DNA of 64,000 nucleotides, taken from contig NW_022098021.1 of the NCBI RefSeq assembly GCF_002288925.2, positions 379,227-443,226 on the forward strand. Direction: 5' to 3'. A program made the position numbers and the translations under genes. This document shows, piece after piece, positions 28,854 through 42,228 of the stretch. Source of the DNA: Delphinapterus leucas. Lineage: Eukaryota; Chordata; Mammalia; Artiodactyla; Monodontidae. How positions within the stretch are numbered: position 1 is the stretch's first letter; every line of letters starts with the position of its first letter. A model generated the notes under the pieces. It saw only the letters and a list, made by a program, of their open reading frames with translations, had not been told where the DNA came from and did not search any database.

Positions 28854-28977
28854 TTTTCTTTTTTTTTTTTTGGCTGTGCCACACAGCTTGCAGGACCTTA
28901 ATTCCCCGATCAGGGATCGAACCCAGGCCCGACAGTAAAAGTGCCAAGTCCTAGCCAATGGACTGCCAGGGAATTCC
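28854..28977 (-). mobile_element. Short SINE (Bov-tA type)
   Basis: T-tract, 'tggctgtgccacacagcttg' and 'actgccagggaattcc'. Near-identical flanks 'ttaaagaaaagg' (28842-28853) and 'ttaagaaaagg' (28978-28988). Confidence 0.9.
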
Positions 28978-30157
28978 TTAAGAAAAGGACTCCAACTGAA
29001 ATCTTAAGCCATAACTGTAAAAAATCTATGTGGCAAAAGTAGTCTGTTTTAAATTAATTTTAGGATAAAACTGAGTAAGAACTGTGTGAGTTAATGTTTG
29101 ATTTTACCCTCTCATGCCAACACATCTGAAATAGTTGGTAAAAATGAAAAAAGAAAAGGCTCCTCCAACCACACCCTAAGACTTTTTTCATATAGTCAGA
29201 AACGTGAACGGCCAATACCACAGGCACTTTTCTGATGACTTTTCTGAAAGAATAAAACATTAAAACTACAGAAGGCACATTCTGAATGGTCAACTACGTA
29301 CCAATGTACCTAATATCTCATTTTCCACTGAGTACACAAGTCAATCATTAACAAACTACATAGTCTGTATCATGTAATATAAATTATATATAAGTAACAG
29401 AAGTACACTCTAAGAAATAACTATGAAAGATAAATACTACATAATTCAACAAGTATGGAGGCTGAGGAATACTCTACAAAAGCTCTTCCAATTACAACAC
29501 ATGAATTGTAAAAACCCAAGAAACAGGATTTTAATAATGACTCAAATTGAAAAATACCTTGCCAGAAATCAGCCTAAAAGGTAATGATCTCCTCTGGAGC
29601 AGACTCCCGTGATATCGAACCATAAAGGAACCACATTCTTTATTAGCTTGTTCTGCAGCAGGGCCTCCTTCTGAGAAACAAGTTCTGAAATTTGTAGGTA
29701 TGGGGGAGGGGACGTCCACATGATCAAAGTCACCATCCGAGATCTTTCAACACACAACAGTGTTCACAACTGAATGTGACCCTCTGCCTTGACGGCAAAG
29801 ACACAGACCACAATAGCGGCTGCTAAAATAATAAACCAAATGCTATTACTACAGGCAATTCACAACAGCCAAAATATGCAGTATACTTTGCACTGGAATA
29901 ATTTTACTTTTCTGTTACCCAACAGATTCTCTTTAAGCAACAAAGAATATAGAGAAATAGTTTGTGACTAAGAGAACAATACATCAAAAAGATTAAGGCC
30001 AAAAATTCAAGTCATCATTTCCCAAGGAAACTTGAAAAAATACCCATGAAAGCTGTAAACCTGTAAAACCCATGCTAATACAACTACAAGTTCTTCCTGC
30101 TTTTTGATGTAATACAATGTAATACAACTTAAACTGATGAACAAATAAGAAAATATC

Positions 30158-30479
30158 GGGGCTTCCCTGGTGGCGCAGTGGTTAAGAATCCGCCTGCCAA
30201 TGCAGGAGACACGGGTTCAAGCCCTGGTCCAGGAAGATCCCACATGCCACGGAGCAACTAAGCCCATGTGTGCCACAACTACTGAGCCTGAGCTCTGGAG
30301 CCCGCGAGCCACAGCTACTGAAGCCCGCGTGCCTAGAGCCCATGCTCCACAACAAGAGAAGCCACCGCAATGAGAAGCCTGCGCACCACAACGAAGAGTA
30401 GCCCCCGCTCGCCCCAACTTGAGAAAGCCGCGCACAGCAACAAAGACCCAAGCCATAAATAAATAAATAAATAAAAATT
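30158..30479 (+). mobile_element. CHR-type SINE, full length
   Basis: 'ggggcttccctggtggcgca' through the older CHR body to 'caaagacccaagcc' and a (TAAA)n tail. Confidence 0.94.
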
Positions 30480-30889
30480 TAAAAAATATATATATACTTC
30501 CAATCGACTTAATTAATTAGAAGGCAGACACATTTTCTCAACATGTTTAATTTTCACATGACTCTTTTGGGTTGAAAATTTGCAATAAAAATAACAAACT
30601 AAGGCTTTGATTTTCTATCAGATCCATGGATTTTCCACCCAAGTTATCGCAAGTTGCCAGACATCACAAGTTCAATTATGTAATAAATAACTTCCGTCTT
30701 TCAGCTGGTATTATACAAAAATCCACAATATGAACATTCAATTTTGGATTCCCAATATCATCTGGCTTTTCAGAATTCTAATAAAGCTACCTAATCTTTT
30801 TTAAAAAATATCATAGGTTATACATAGATCGGTGAGTCTTACATCAGCCGGTAATGAAACCACACAACCTAGTTATAAACAGCAATTAA

Positions 30890-31460
30890 GAGCATGGTGA
30901 CTAAGAGAAGGGCAAATGTACTTCACAAGAAAAGGTCTCTGAATGGCCAAAAGTATATGAAAAGGTATTCGACATCAGAAGGTACAGAGAAATGTAAATT
31001 AAACCACAGTGATATGCCTCCACACACAATAATGGCGAAGACTGACATGACTGACAACACTGACGCTGGCAAGGATCCATCACTGCTCGAGGGGTACGAG
31101 GCCGAGCTGACTATGGAAAACTGCTTGGCTGTTTCTAAGAAACATACACATACCTACACTCAGCAACTCCACTCCTAGATATTTTCCCCATGAAAAATGA
31201 AAAGTGTGATTTGTAGAAGAATGTTCATAGCAGATTTATTCTTAATAACCCCAAACTGGAAACTGCTCCAAGAATATATCAACAGGAGACTCAACAGAGT
31301 GTGGCATATTCACTCAGTGGTAATAAGACACATGCAACAACATATGTGAATCTCAAAAACACTATGTCCAGTGAAAAAGGCCAGAGGCAAAAGTGTATAC
31401 ATTGTAAGATTCCATTAGTATGAAGTTCAGAAACGAAAACTAACATATGATCAAAACAGA
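30890..31460 (+). mobile_element. Old L1 3'-region fragment
   Basis: 'agaaatgtaaattaaaccac', 'actcagcaactccactccta', 'atgttcatagcagatttatt' and 'ccccaaactggaaactgctc' are the usual order of the end of L1 ORF2 and the 3' UTR in sense orientation. Strongly diverged. Confidence 0.75.
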
Positions 31461-31692
31461 CAAACTGTTGCCCCTGACACAGAATGGATGGACTGGAAAA
31501 GAGCACACAAGTTCCGAAGTTTATGAAAACTGAGGCTGTCAGTTTGTTTTGCCAAACAAAACTCAAATTTTGCATAACAGGCAAGTCCAAATTTTTAAAA
31601 CGCAAAATTTTAAGTATTTTTAAATTAAAGAATCAGAAAAGAATTTATTTTAAAGTTCACGTAGCAACTCAAAATTAAGCAATAAGTACTTA

Positions 31693-31982
31693 GGGCTTCC
31701 CTGGTGGAGCAGTGGTTAAGAATCTGCCTGCCAATGCAGGGGACACAGGTTCGAGCCCTGGTCCAGGAAGATCCCACATGCCGCAGAGCAACTAAGCCCA
31801 TGCGCCACAACTACTGAAGCCCGCGAGCCTAGAGCCCGTGCTCCGCAACAAGAGAAGCCACCGCAATGAGAAGCCCGCGCACCACAACAAAGAGTAGCCA
31901 CCGCTCGCCGCAACTAGAGACAGCCTGCACAGCAATGAAGACCCAAGGCAGCCAAAAATAAATTAATTTTTTTTAAAAAAGA
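31693..31982 (+). mobile_element. CHR-type SINE
   Basis: 'gggcttccctggtggagcag' to 'gacccaaggcagcc' and an A-rich tail. Flanks 'aataagtact' (31681-31690) and 'aataagtatg' (31983-31992). Confidence 0.93.
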
Positions 31983-32155
31983 AATAAGTATGTAAGATAA
32001 GGTCATGTTCAAGTAAAGAGGTAAGAATCATCTATCACTGATAAATATTACGTAACACTGAAATCTGGAAAATACTGAAGAAACAAATCAAAGAATGAAA
32101 CTTTTTCTGTTTTAGGCACAAGGCACATTTATTTTTTTAAAGTGTCTTCAGCTTT

Positions 32156-32278
32156 GGGATTTCACTGTTGGTCCAATGGTTAAGACTCTGTGCTTCCACT
32201 GCATGGGGGCACGGGTTCAATCCCTGGTCAGGGAAATAAGATCCCACATGCTGCACGGTGCAGGAAAAAAAAAAAAAA
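32156..32278 (+). mobile_element. Short SINE (Bov-tA/CHR type)
   Basis: 'gggatttcactgttggtcca' to 'catgctgcacggtgcagg' and an A-tail. Perfect 9-bp flank TTCAGCTTT at 32147-32155 and 32279-32287. Confidence 0.92.
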
Positions 32279-34188
32279 TTCAGCTTTATTGAGGGCAACT
32301 AAAATTTTCAGGAGAATAATTTACTGATACTACATGCCATCTTTCTCCTCAAAGGTCATAAATAACATTTACTGTAGTTATCAACATAAAGTTCAGCAAA
32401 GACTCATATAAAATCTAATAAAGTACAAATTGATAATTTTATGAAACATAATTAGTGCCTCTAAGAAAAGTTAACATTAACTCAGTTTCAAAGGCCCAGA
32501 CCTGTATCTATTTGCCATATCTGCAAGGCAACTGTGATGAGAGAAAAAAGGCCTTGGAAGTGAAAGATACCACTTAAAATTTTCAAACTGAATTTTGTCC
32601 CCAAATTCCTACGAAGGCATTTCAAGTTAAACAAACAAACAAACAGAAAGTAAAACTGTTCAAAAGGAAAAAACCCAGCAGCGTTAACATCTTGCGATCA
32701 CCTAAGATTTCTCAAGTGCCCTGCCCAAAAGAGTCAAAGAAAACCTGCCTCTGTGGTCACATAATGAGGTTAAGTTTTAAAAACAAGTTCAACTATATCA
32801 ACAAAAACTGCATTTTTAGTTCAAGATGACATGATCATTATGAACTTACATGTTCAGCGTCCACGGTTTTCTGTAAAAGTTCAATATTCCAAGTAAATTA
32901 TTGCCACATCAAAGAATCCCACAGTAGTTATTTCACGAATTAACCATGTTCATATATAATGAAAAGGAACTAGAATGAACTACCAAATGATAATTTGATA
33001 ATTATCAGATTTTTGATAATAAGTTTATTTTTCAACATATACTTAAAACCACTTAAAAACAGCATCTACTGTTACTTACTTTGAAGATACCATGTAAATC
33101 AACAAACTAGGAAAAACATTACTGGCAGAATCCATTATGCGTTCATATGCAGTAAATAACATCACAATGTTGTACTGGGGAGAAACTACTCAAACACCAA
33201 ACAAGTTTAATGTGAACTGTGGTGAGCTGATCATCTATTCAGATGTACTTAAATACAGGGTAAAAAACAGGTGCTGCGCTATGTCAGTGGGGAGGCCAGG
33301 ATGCTCTTTTGCCCTGGGCACCTTCTACCAAGCCCTCCTTGCTGGGAACTGCTTCTGAGTTAGTGTGTCCCTAAATGGTATTTACATGAAAATACACTGA
33401 GGTGGTTAAACATTTTAATGCTTTGTTCTGAACACAAGATGCCAACATTTCATCTAAAAAAAGGGACTGAAAAGTCTAAAAACGGAAGGGAGAGTTTAAA
33501 ACAAAATCTTGTCATATATTTAAAAGGCACAGAATGTCCTGGTTACTGATTACCAGAGTTTGAGAAATTACTAAGACTGTGCAAACCAGGCATAAAAACC
33601 CCATAAAATACAGTCATAAATCTCACTTAACTTTTTGTGACTCTACATCATTTGAACATGCAACACACCCGCCTCAGCAAAGCTCAGAGGCTGCCCCCTG
33701 TCCCACTGCTCGGCCGGGGACCCCGAGCCCCCTCCTCAAAGACAGACAGGACCTCCCAAGTGGTGTGGGTGCCTCAGAGCCCCCTCGACTCCCTTTTTTA
33801 GACCATATATGCTACTTCCCGCTTTCAGTCACCATGAAGGCTTACGAGAACACTCAACTTTGACAAAAAACTGTGTGATATTAAAAAATCTCACTTTGAC
33901 TTAACTCCAGTGTGAGCCTGGAAAAGCTGCCTGTTCACAGATTCAACAAAATGCAGCGAGCACGTGCAATGAGAGCCCCTACGCCTTAGGGAATTCACAG
34001 CAGCATCCCTCAATACGGTGGTTCAGAATCACTGAATTCTAACAGAAAAAAATGGAATTCAACTGAAACTGTTCACATTACTAATGCATGAGCACTCCTA
34101 CTGCAGTAAAGCAAAAAAGAGTAGGCAGGCGTTTCAACAGACTCCCCAGAAATCAGTCTGGAATCAAAGGCACAAAATACAGAAGAGC

Positions 34189-34228
34189 CTGCGCGCAGCA
34201 ACAAAGACCCAACACAGCCAAATATAGA
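34189..34228 (+). mobile_element. SINE 3' end fragment
   Basis: Only the end 'cgcagcaacaaagacccaac' and 'acagcca' of a CHR-type SINE remains. The head and body are missing. It runs straight into the following microsatellite. Confidence 0.8.
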
Positions 34229-34296
34229 AAGGAAGGAAGGAGGGAGGGAGGGAGGGAGGGAGGGAAGGAGGGAGGGAGGGAGGGAGGGAGGGAGAA
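34229..34296 (+). repeat. (GGAA/GGGA)n microsatellite
   Basis: Repeating 'aagg' changes to 'aggg' over about 65 bp. On this strand it offers many runs of three guanines. It appears to have grown from the A-rich tail of the SINE fragment before it. Confidence 0.93.
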
Positions 34297-36293
34297 AGCG
34301 AGCTGAAATAACTCTGGAGTTTTGACCACTATAAATTTGTGTGTGTGTGATCATCTAGCTATATCCAAATGACTGAAAAACAGGAAACTTAAATGGTATC
34401 TAGGTTGAAAATCAGACTCAAGTTTCTCCTTCCGTTTCCTGGCTACAGTTCAGTGGGGCCCATAGGTAACCTCCCTGTGTGTCTCAGGGGGCACCTGCCC
34501 CGAGTTGCCCTGAGCATTAAACAGACACTTTTATTTATGACCATCAATGTGGTGCCCATCTACTCTCCCTCCTCTTCCGTATCCCGGTCATTAATAGCCT
34601 TGGTGGACCAAGCCCAGCTACCGTCCACCCCTCTGGACTGGTCTGAATGGTCTGCCTGCCCCCTGGGGTCTCCTACAGTCAAGCCCCCGGGGTCGCATCA
34701 CTGCCCAGCCCAAGCCTTTCCTACGGCTTCTCGTTTCATCAAGTGAGCCTTGTGGCCTTGGCACATGCTGCTCTAGTCTTGTGTTCTCAATGGGCCAGAA
34801 CGGCCCCAAGAGGGAGCAAATGAGTTAGATGGCAAAAATCTTAACTCTTTTTTTTGTGTGTAAAGCACAATACAGTATATAAACAGCTATTTGTGGTGCT
34901 GAAGTTTCACTGAATGGGAGGGTTGGCGGTCTCAATCACACAAAAATGGGATAAAAAGAGGGCTGAGAACATCCTTGGGCTGGTTCACTCCATTCCTGCC
35001 ACAATCCCTTCCTTGCTAAATGGTACGCCCTCACCTTGGATTGGGCTCTCCTTCAAGTCCAACTTTCCAAGTCTCCTCCTCCTGTCACTCACATCAGCTC
35101 AGAAGCCACCTCCTGCCCGGGGAGGCCTCCCCGACCGTCCGAGCTAAAATGGACAAATCTGTCTCCCCCGCCCAGTGATGTGCACTCCCGGCTGTGTCTA
35201 CGGCCCTGGCCCAGCCACACCACGTGCTGGAGAACCCTGCTCACCTGCTCTAATACCCACGACACATGAGGAAACAAAACAACCTTTCCTCTCTGGTCAC
35301 ACCTTGGAGAGAGAACACTTCACAATGACAATGGATACTGGAAAAAGTGACCTGTGACTAAGGCGATTCCAATTTTTCAAACAGCAAACTGTACTCATTC
35401 AGTCCTTGGGTGTACAAAGTACACATAATTACTACTATCTTAAGAGACAGAAACTTTTTAATTAAAAGAATCATTTCATTTTTTTATGAAGTGTTCAAAT
35501 TTATATAATAATTCACTGAATAACAAACCATAAATCTTTGGGAATGAACACAAGTGTTTTTTAATATTTTATTAATTCTAGGTAAAGCTAACTTAAAATA
35601 CAGCTTAGAGACTCCCCTTTTTGGTGTGTAAATGAAGTATCTCCCCCTCCAGTATTTCCAAGTAATACAAGATTTAAAATTCAAAGTGAAATTTTAGTAT
35701 GAACAGCAAAGGGGAGGGGAAGGATTTTTCTAAAAGAAAGACTTTTCGATTCTTCCTATTCTTGATATTTAAGAAAGGAACTTCAAGTCAGGCACACCAA
35801 TGTTAACAATATTCATTCCCATCACTGAAGAACTGTAGAATTTTTTTTAAATGAAGATTTCTGAATTTGAGTCAAACGCCCTCCTCTATCACAAAGAATA
35901 CACTGAGCCATTATTAAACTCACGCGGTACCTCTAGTAAGGGAAACTGTTAATATTCACCACGTCATCTAAAACTCTAACAGAGAACTCTCCCCAGGACA
36001 TTAACACAGTTTATTTAATGAAATAGGCATCTACTTATGTAACCTAATATTTAAAACACAAGAATTCTTGCAATTCTCATTAGCCAACTTTAGACTTCTT
36101 CAAGGCTCTCCCCAGTTCACTTGTGTAATTTCTCTTCCTAAACTTTTACTACTACCTGCAGTGATGCCATCAGTTCTTATCCACATCCGACCTTTACTGA
36201 CTTTATGCCCTTGGCTGGGGACCGGCGGGAATAACGTTAAGTTCTCACTGTCCACAGTAAGGACACGCAGCACAGCATCTAAAAAACATTAAA
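34297..36293. other. Unique sequence with a possible L2 remnant
   Basis: Around 35055-35250 the text ('cagaagccacctcctgcccg', 'gaggcctccccgaccgtcc') resembles the 3' part of L2. The G+C-rich 34431-34800 part and the rest are not recognised. Confidence 0.4.
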
Positions 36294-36630
36294 GGGGCTT
36301 CCCTGGTGGCGCAGTGGATAAGAATCCGCCTGCCAATGCAGCGGACACGGGTTCGAGCCCTGGTCCGGGAAGATCCCACATGCTGCGGAGCAACTGGGCC
36401 CGTGTGCCACAACTGCTGAGCCTGCACTCTAGAACCCACGAGCCACAACTACTGAGGCCACATGCCACAACTACTGAGCCCACGCGCCTAGAGCCCATGC
36501 TCAGCAACAAGAGAAGCCACTGCGATGAGAAGCCCGCGCACAACGAAGAGCAGCCCCCGCTCGCCGCAACTAGAGAAAGCCTGCGCACAGCAACAAAGAC
36601 CCAACGCAGCCAAAAATAAATTTTAAAAAT
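36294..36630 (+). mobile_element. CHR-type SINE, full length
   Basis: 'ggggcttccctggtggcgca' to 'acccaacgcagccaaaaat'. Flank AAAAAACATTAAA occurs at 36281-36293, 36631-36643 and again at 36655-36667, so the tail side was duplicated once more. Confidence 0.94.
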
Positions 36631-36660
36631 AAAAAACATTAAAAAATAATAAATAAAAAA

Positions 36661-37150
36661 CATTAAAAACACACATACCCAATGACCAAGTGATTCAACT
36701 AGTAGAAACTTTACACAATAGACATATTCACACACATGCTCTATCTCATGTATCCAACAACATGCTATAAAGCATATAACAGGGAAAAATGAAGTATCAA
36801 TGAAACACTGTCCCCAAAAGATCTAGTAAACATACCTAACAATGACCTACCAGTAAGTATAAGAAGAGAGAGGGATCTCTCTCATACTCACTGAATTAGG
36901 ACAATATCCAAAACAGAATATTGTGAGGCAAATGGTAAAGTGTATACAGTGTGCTTACATATGTATTAAGAATGTATACAAATATGCCTGGGAATGCACA
37001 GAAACTTCCAGAAGGATACATAAGAAATTAGTAACCACAGCTGACCCTGGAGAGAGAAGCTGGGTGATGCGTAGACAGCACGAAGAAATTTTCACTGTGT
37101 ACCATCTTTCATTTCCACGTTTGTGTACCAGATGCATATTATTCAAAAAA
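36661..37150 (+). mobile_element. Possible old L1 3'-region remnant
   Basis: Phrases such as 'cccaatgaccaagtgattca' and 'cagctgaccctggagagaga' near the end loosely follow diverged L1 3' regions. Low similarity; limits are guesses. Confidence 0.35.
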
Positions 37151-37468
37151 TTCAAAAATATATTGAATTAGTTTATGCCATCAATAGTATTTGAAGGCTA
37201 GTTGATTTTTATTAGATGTTAATGCTTCCTAAAATACAATGGTGTGCAAAGGATTATTTCTAGATCTCCAAGAAGGGCTTGAATGAGGCTACAGTACAGG
37301 GCCTATTTAGGTTAACTTTTAAACTTGAGGAATAAGAAAATAGGGGTTAATCCACCCCTGGTTTCCACATTGCTTCATGCTGGCCATTAACCAAGTATGA
37401 ATAAAATGAGTAATTTGTATTAAATGCCCATTTCTATAAAATGCTTTTGTCTGTAATTAACGAATGCA

Positions 37469-37869
37469 TTGGCAGTATTCTATAAAGCCTTAAAGGCTTC
37501 CAATGTGAGACTCAGTCCACCAAGTTTCAAGGTTGACCTAAACAGCCATCTACAGATGTGTAAAGGGTGTACCAGCCCCCTAACCTCTATAATTTTTGCA
37601 CTGGTGAACTATTTGTTTCATACTTTCATTCATCAACTGGTGCTTACTTTGTTGATGACAATCAGATTCTTGAGCCAAGACCATTTCCTAAGCAGAATGA
37701 TTTTACATACGCAGCACCCTTTCCAGACGTCAAAGGACCTGAAGACCTCAATCCTGACCTTGCTGCTCTGTTCTTACAGGTTGGTAGCACCAAAATTACC
37801 TGCCTTGGGGTTCAAAACCAGTCATTCTTGCCTACTTTCTTCCATGTAACCATCCCAACATTCAATTAA
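37469..37869 (+). other. Two overlapping open frames, unrecognised
   Basis: Frames at 37469-37849 (126 codons) and 37567-37869 (100 codons) overlap on the same strand. The second includes FPDVKGPEDLNPDLAALFLQ followed by a sequence like a splice junction ('ttcttacag' ending at 37780, then 'gttggt'). I recognise no family. It could be chance or a decayed coding fragment. Confidence 0.2.
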
Positions 37870-37989
37870 CCACCCATATTCTGACCAATTTTATAATTCA
37901 CCGATACATCTTGATTCCTACTCTTCTTCTCCAATCCTTTTCCAGATCTCAACTGGTTGTCCTGCCTGCAGTCTGAGTACAAAGCCATC

Positions 37990-38420
37990 CTTCCACGATT
38001 AATCTAGTTAACATTTATGAAATACAGATCTCAGGACCCTCACTCTCTTGCCAAAAATCTACTAGTGGTTCTTTATCATGGAGTAAGAGCTGACTAGTTT
38101 TCCAGTCTCATTTTCGCTAACTTGTTGCTTCATACACCTTTATTAGCCCCCAGCCTTTGTTCATCATGGGCCCTCTCTGATACCGCCTGCTCCTAAAGCA
38201 AGACGTAACTTATCCTGGAGATGCCACTCGGACACCTCTACCTCCCCAAACCCTTGGACACGCTCATTCAGTAATTCTCCCCTTGTGTTCTGAAGGGTCC
38301 TCTAACCCTCCTACCCTAAGCAACAACGTTCCCTCTCATTCATCCTTTGCAAATCCTTCCCAATTATCTTATTTCCATTTCTCTTCTCCAAACTCCCTGT
38401 AACAATTTTGGACAACAGGT
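37990..38420 (+). mobile_element. Possible L2 (LINE2) remnant
   Basis: The pyrimidine-rich run with 'ctctcttgccaaaaatctac', 'tagtggttctttatcat' and 'tgccactcggacacctctac' is loosely arranged like the L2 3' region. Weak. Confidence 0.35.
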
Positions 38421-39648
38421 TCCGTGTGTAATACATCAAGTCTCCAAGTATACCCAGCTCTGCCACTGAACTGTGCACACAGCAGGTGATGTTTTAAAAC
38501 GGGTAATGGGATACTAGGTAACCTACTCCAATAAGCCCATCACAACAAAAGACATTCTTTTCTGATAACAAGATTCCAAGACTTATTCTATACTCACACG
38601 TGCTTTCTTGAATTTTTCCTTTCTTCTATCTGCTTCCCAATTCATGCAGATGTAACACAAGCCTCACGTTGATTATTAAAAGGTGCTACCCTGCTGGTGT
38701 TCACCCCCCTTTCCTGCACTGTCCTTTAGTTACTGTGCTGGATTCTAACCGAGAGAGTCAAAGGTGCTCAAGAACAGGAGCACCTCGTGTCTACCCCACA
38801 CTGGCTGCCTTGGTCTTAAAAGAAGCAAATACTTTCTGAATGTAGCTGATAGACCTTCTTCAGAATCAGTGATTCAGAATCACCAGCGACTTTCAGCGTA
38901 TACTAACCTAGGCTCTTTCCAAATATAACAATAATATATTCCCTTACAATTCATTCGTGGGCCCTATACATTTTTAAAAAATCATTTTATTTTATTGAAA
39001 AATACAGTATTAAGTTATCATAGGACAGCAACAAAATGTGTACATTAAATTAGCATTTTAATACCTATGTTATTTTTAATGATGTGATAAAATTCCTTTT
39101 AAAAAAGCAACACTCATTGTAGCACTAGCACCCATGCTGCCTGAGTGTATGTGTGCTCACAGGCCGTCCAAAGGAAAAGAACTATTTAGGGACAAACAGG
39201 AAAAATATTGTAGTTATCTGTCACAACGAATCCTCCAGTGTTCATTCAATGGTAATCTCACCGAGAACACATACGATCCAGAAAAGCACTGGAGCTGAAG
39301 GGGCCCGGTGTCAGTGTCGCCACCACTGCTCTACCAGGGACAGCTCAGGTGGAAGCAGAAAAGGGAGGCCTCCAGAGGGGAGTCTGGGGTGAGGAGGGAG
39401 CCACATAAAGACGGTGATGAAGAATAATGGAAACTGAGGAAATGGTAAAGATAAAGGATGCTGGGGAAAAATTTATGGAAAACTTATATCGTTCAAACAC
39501 CTAATTAATTGGTCTTAAAAACCAATTCTTTCTACACTATTAAGTATATAGAAAATTTAACCATGGCTCAAATAAATGTATTAAAATATATTTGTATTTC
39601 AAATACTACATATTAGCTTATAGAAAAAATTAATTGAAAGTCTGTCTA

Positions 39649-39857
39649 GGGCTTCCCTGGTGGCGCAGTGGTTGAGAGTCCACCTGCCGATGCAGGGGAC
39701 GTGGGTTCGTGCCCGGGTCCGGGAAGATCCCACATGCCGCGGAGCGGCTGGGCCCGTGAGCCATGGCCGCTGAGCCTGCACGTCCGGAGCCTGCGCTCTG
39801 CAACGGGAGAGGCCACAGCAGTGAGAGGCCCGCGTACCACAAAAGAAGAAAAAAAAG
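39649..39857 (+). mobile_element. Derived CHR-type SINE
   Basis: 'gggcttccctggtggcgcag' with the derived middle, ending 'ccgcgtaccac' plus an A-rich tail. Perfect flank AAGTCTGTCTA at 39638-39648 and 39858-39868. Confidence 0.95.
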
Positions 39858-41918
39858 AAGTCTGTCTAACTCGGCCTGGTTACACTTATCTGACCTCCAA
39901 CAGAAGTCAGACAATATATATACAACTGTAACATGCTGATTATTAACCAAAATGGCACCATAATGTAAACCAGAAAAACTTTCCAGACCTTTCCAAATAT
40001 TGCATTATACATTTATCTCCCAACTTTTCAGCAGCTATGAGGTCAAGGAGAGAAAAAAATCTCAAAACAGAAAACTGCTTCTTGCAGGTCCCCAGACGAT
40101 GGAAACCCCACGCTTCCTAACTTGCACACATTAATTTGTATTCACTGTAAAATATCTAGTGAGGAGACTTACAAGAATATACTATGTTTAGCAAACGAAA
40201 GGCAAAAACCAAAATGCAGGAACTAAGTACTATCTATGATATAATTAAGAAAAGGGTTAACCTATGTTCTAGAAACATTTTAAAGGCAATCCAGAAAAGC
40301 AAACAATGCCTATTTCATAAGTAATTTTTAAAATCCTTCCAATCCACCCAACTGAACAGTAATAAATGTTAAGCAAAAGACCACAATAATGGAAGCAAAC
40401 AAGTAAAAACAGGATAGGTGGAAGGGAGCCGGGAGCCTTAAGGACCCCTCAGAGTACGGAAAAATTACACACGCTTGAATAGAAATTAACAACACAAAAG
40501 ACCGAAAAAGAGAAGTTTCTTCAAACTATGTATTACATGCTTTTCTGCCTTCGGTTCACACTCAATTAGAAAAAACCTGACTCTCCTGGAGAGAACACTT
40601 TATAAACTGCTTCCATTTCCCCCCAATGCCTGGGGGTCTGGTCCTCCAACACCAAGCTCCAGTGTGCAGCTCAGCCAATACACAAAACATGCCCTGAGAG
40701 CTCTTAAGTTGAAAGATGTTAAGAGCCCCTTGAGCACTGTTCCAGTTGTGAGACGCTTGTCCTTCATACCACCAACCCCACCTCCCCTCCCCTCTATCCA
40801 ACCCAAATCACTCCCTTTACTTTTGCTCTCCTTTCTCCTCATACTTTCTTCTTAGACATATTTCTATGGAGACACATGTAAGGGTACGTACGTACTCTCC
40901 CAAATTCTATTAAACACTGGGCCTCCCTCACATTCTCTGCTGGCTCTTCTTGCTCTGAGTCTCCACTATGATGACAGCTGTCTAAGAACTTGCATTTCTC
41001 CCCCTGGTTTCTCTCACCACTCACTTGACTTCAAGCACACAGTATGCAGGGACCAATTCCGCTTTCTTCATTATGCACAGGCTGAGACAAAAACTGCTCA
41101 ATAACCGTCTACTGAATGAATAAGCAATCTGGGATTCTTGTCCACACACATTAGCTGGTACTGAAAACTCAAATCTATGCCATTACTCCCTATGTTCCTC
41201 CTGGATTTTTCCTCAGACCAGCTCAAGACATGCAAGTGCCAACTGTGCTAACATACTGGGAACACTGATGAAAGATGAATAAAATGCACGCAGGACACAA
41301 ACGAGTGTCATACACTGAGAAAGCGACAGGAATGAGGAGGGGTGGCATCTAGCTCTGTGGGATTGGAAATGCTCTTCCTTAAGGGACCTTGGGAGACAGA
41401 GGAGACACCTCAGTGCTCACTGAGCAACAGACAGAAGGTCAGTGGGGTTGGAAACACACACTGAGAGCACATCCAGTAAAGCCCTGTGGCCTATGAGACC
41501 AGCTGGGATTTAATTCAGACGGGAAGTATTGCATTTGAAACAGCAGAGGGACTTTTCAGAAAGAAGCGCAAGATACTACATGCAGAATAAGTCCAAGAGC
41601 GACAGTAAAAGCAGGACCAGATAAGAGGGTCTTGTAGTCACCTTCTGTGATAGATGACAGGGCCTTGAGAGGTCACTGTTTACCAGGTACAGAAGCTTTA
41701 TACAGTTTTTAAAACCCCGACAAACCACTGTAGTAACTCAAAACCAAAATATTACAAAACCCAGCAGACATACGTTCCCTCTCCTTAGAGCAGCTACACC
41801 CACCCCCAGTCCTGAACACTTACCTTCCATGTCTCAGCGAAGGGCATCACCACCAGCCCAGCACCCAAACCAGACGCTACAAGGCTACCCTGCATCTCCC
41901 TCTCCCACCAAATCACTA

Positions 41919-42228
41919 CAGTCGCCCTCAGTATTTGCAGGGTACTGGTTCCAGGACCCCCTCAGATACCAAAATCCAAGGATGTCCAAGTCTCTTCTAT
42001 AAAACGGCACAGGATCTGAATATAAACTGTGCGCACCCTCCTATGCATTACGTGTCTTCGGAGCACTTACGGTACCAAACACAATGGAAATGTTATATAA
42101 ACAGCTGCCTGTGGCAAATTCAGGGCTGCTTTTCGGAACTTTCTGGAATTCCCCTCCTCCCCTCCAAATTTTCAATCGACTGCTAGTTGAACCCGTGGAT
42201 ACAGAACCCAGGGACACAAGGGCGACTG
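41919..42228 (+). mobile_element. MER2-like DNA transposon (Tigger group), complete
   Basis: Begins CAGTCGCCCT (41919-41928) and ends AGGGCGACTG (42219-42228), a perfect 10-bp terminal inverted repeat. The inside carries 'ctggttccaggaccccctca' and 'aatgttatataaacagctgc' in MER2 order. It is non-autonomous with no transposase frame. Confidence 0.88.

Noticed and set aside
39668..39931. Open frames reading like [20 protein letters not shown] in many places
   Set aside because: They are translations of the derived CHR SINE and recur at every copy (4774, 5421, 25950, 43195, 48633). They are not genes.
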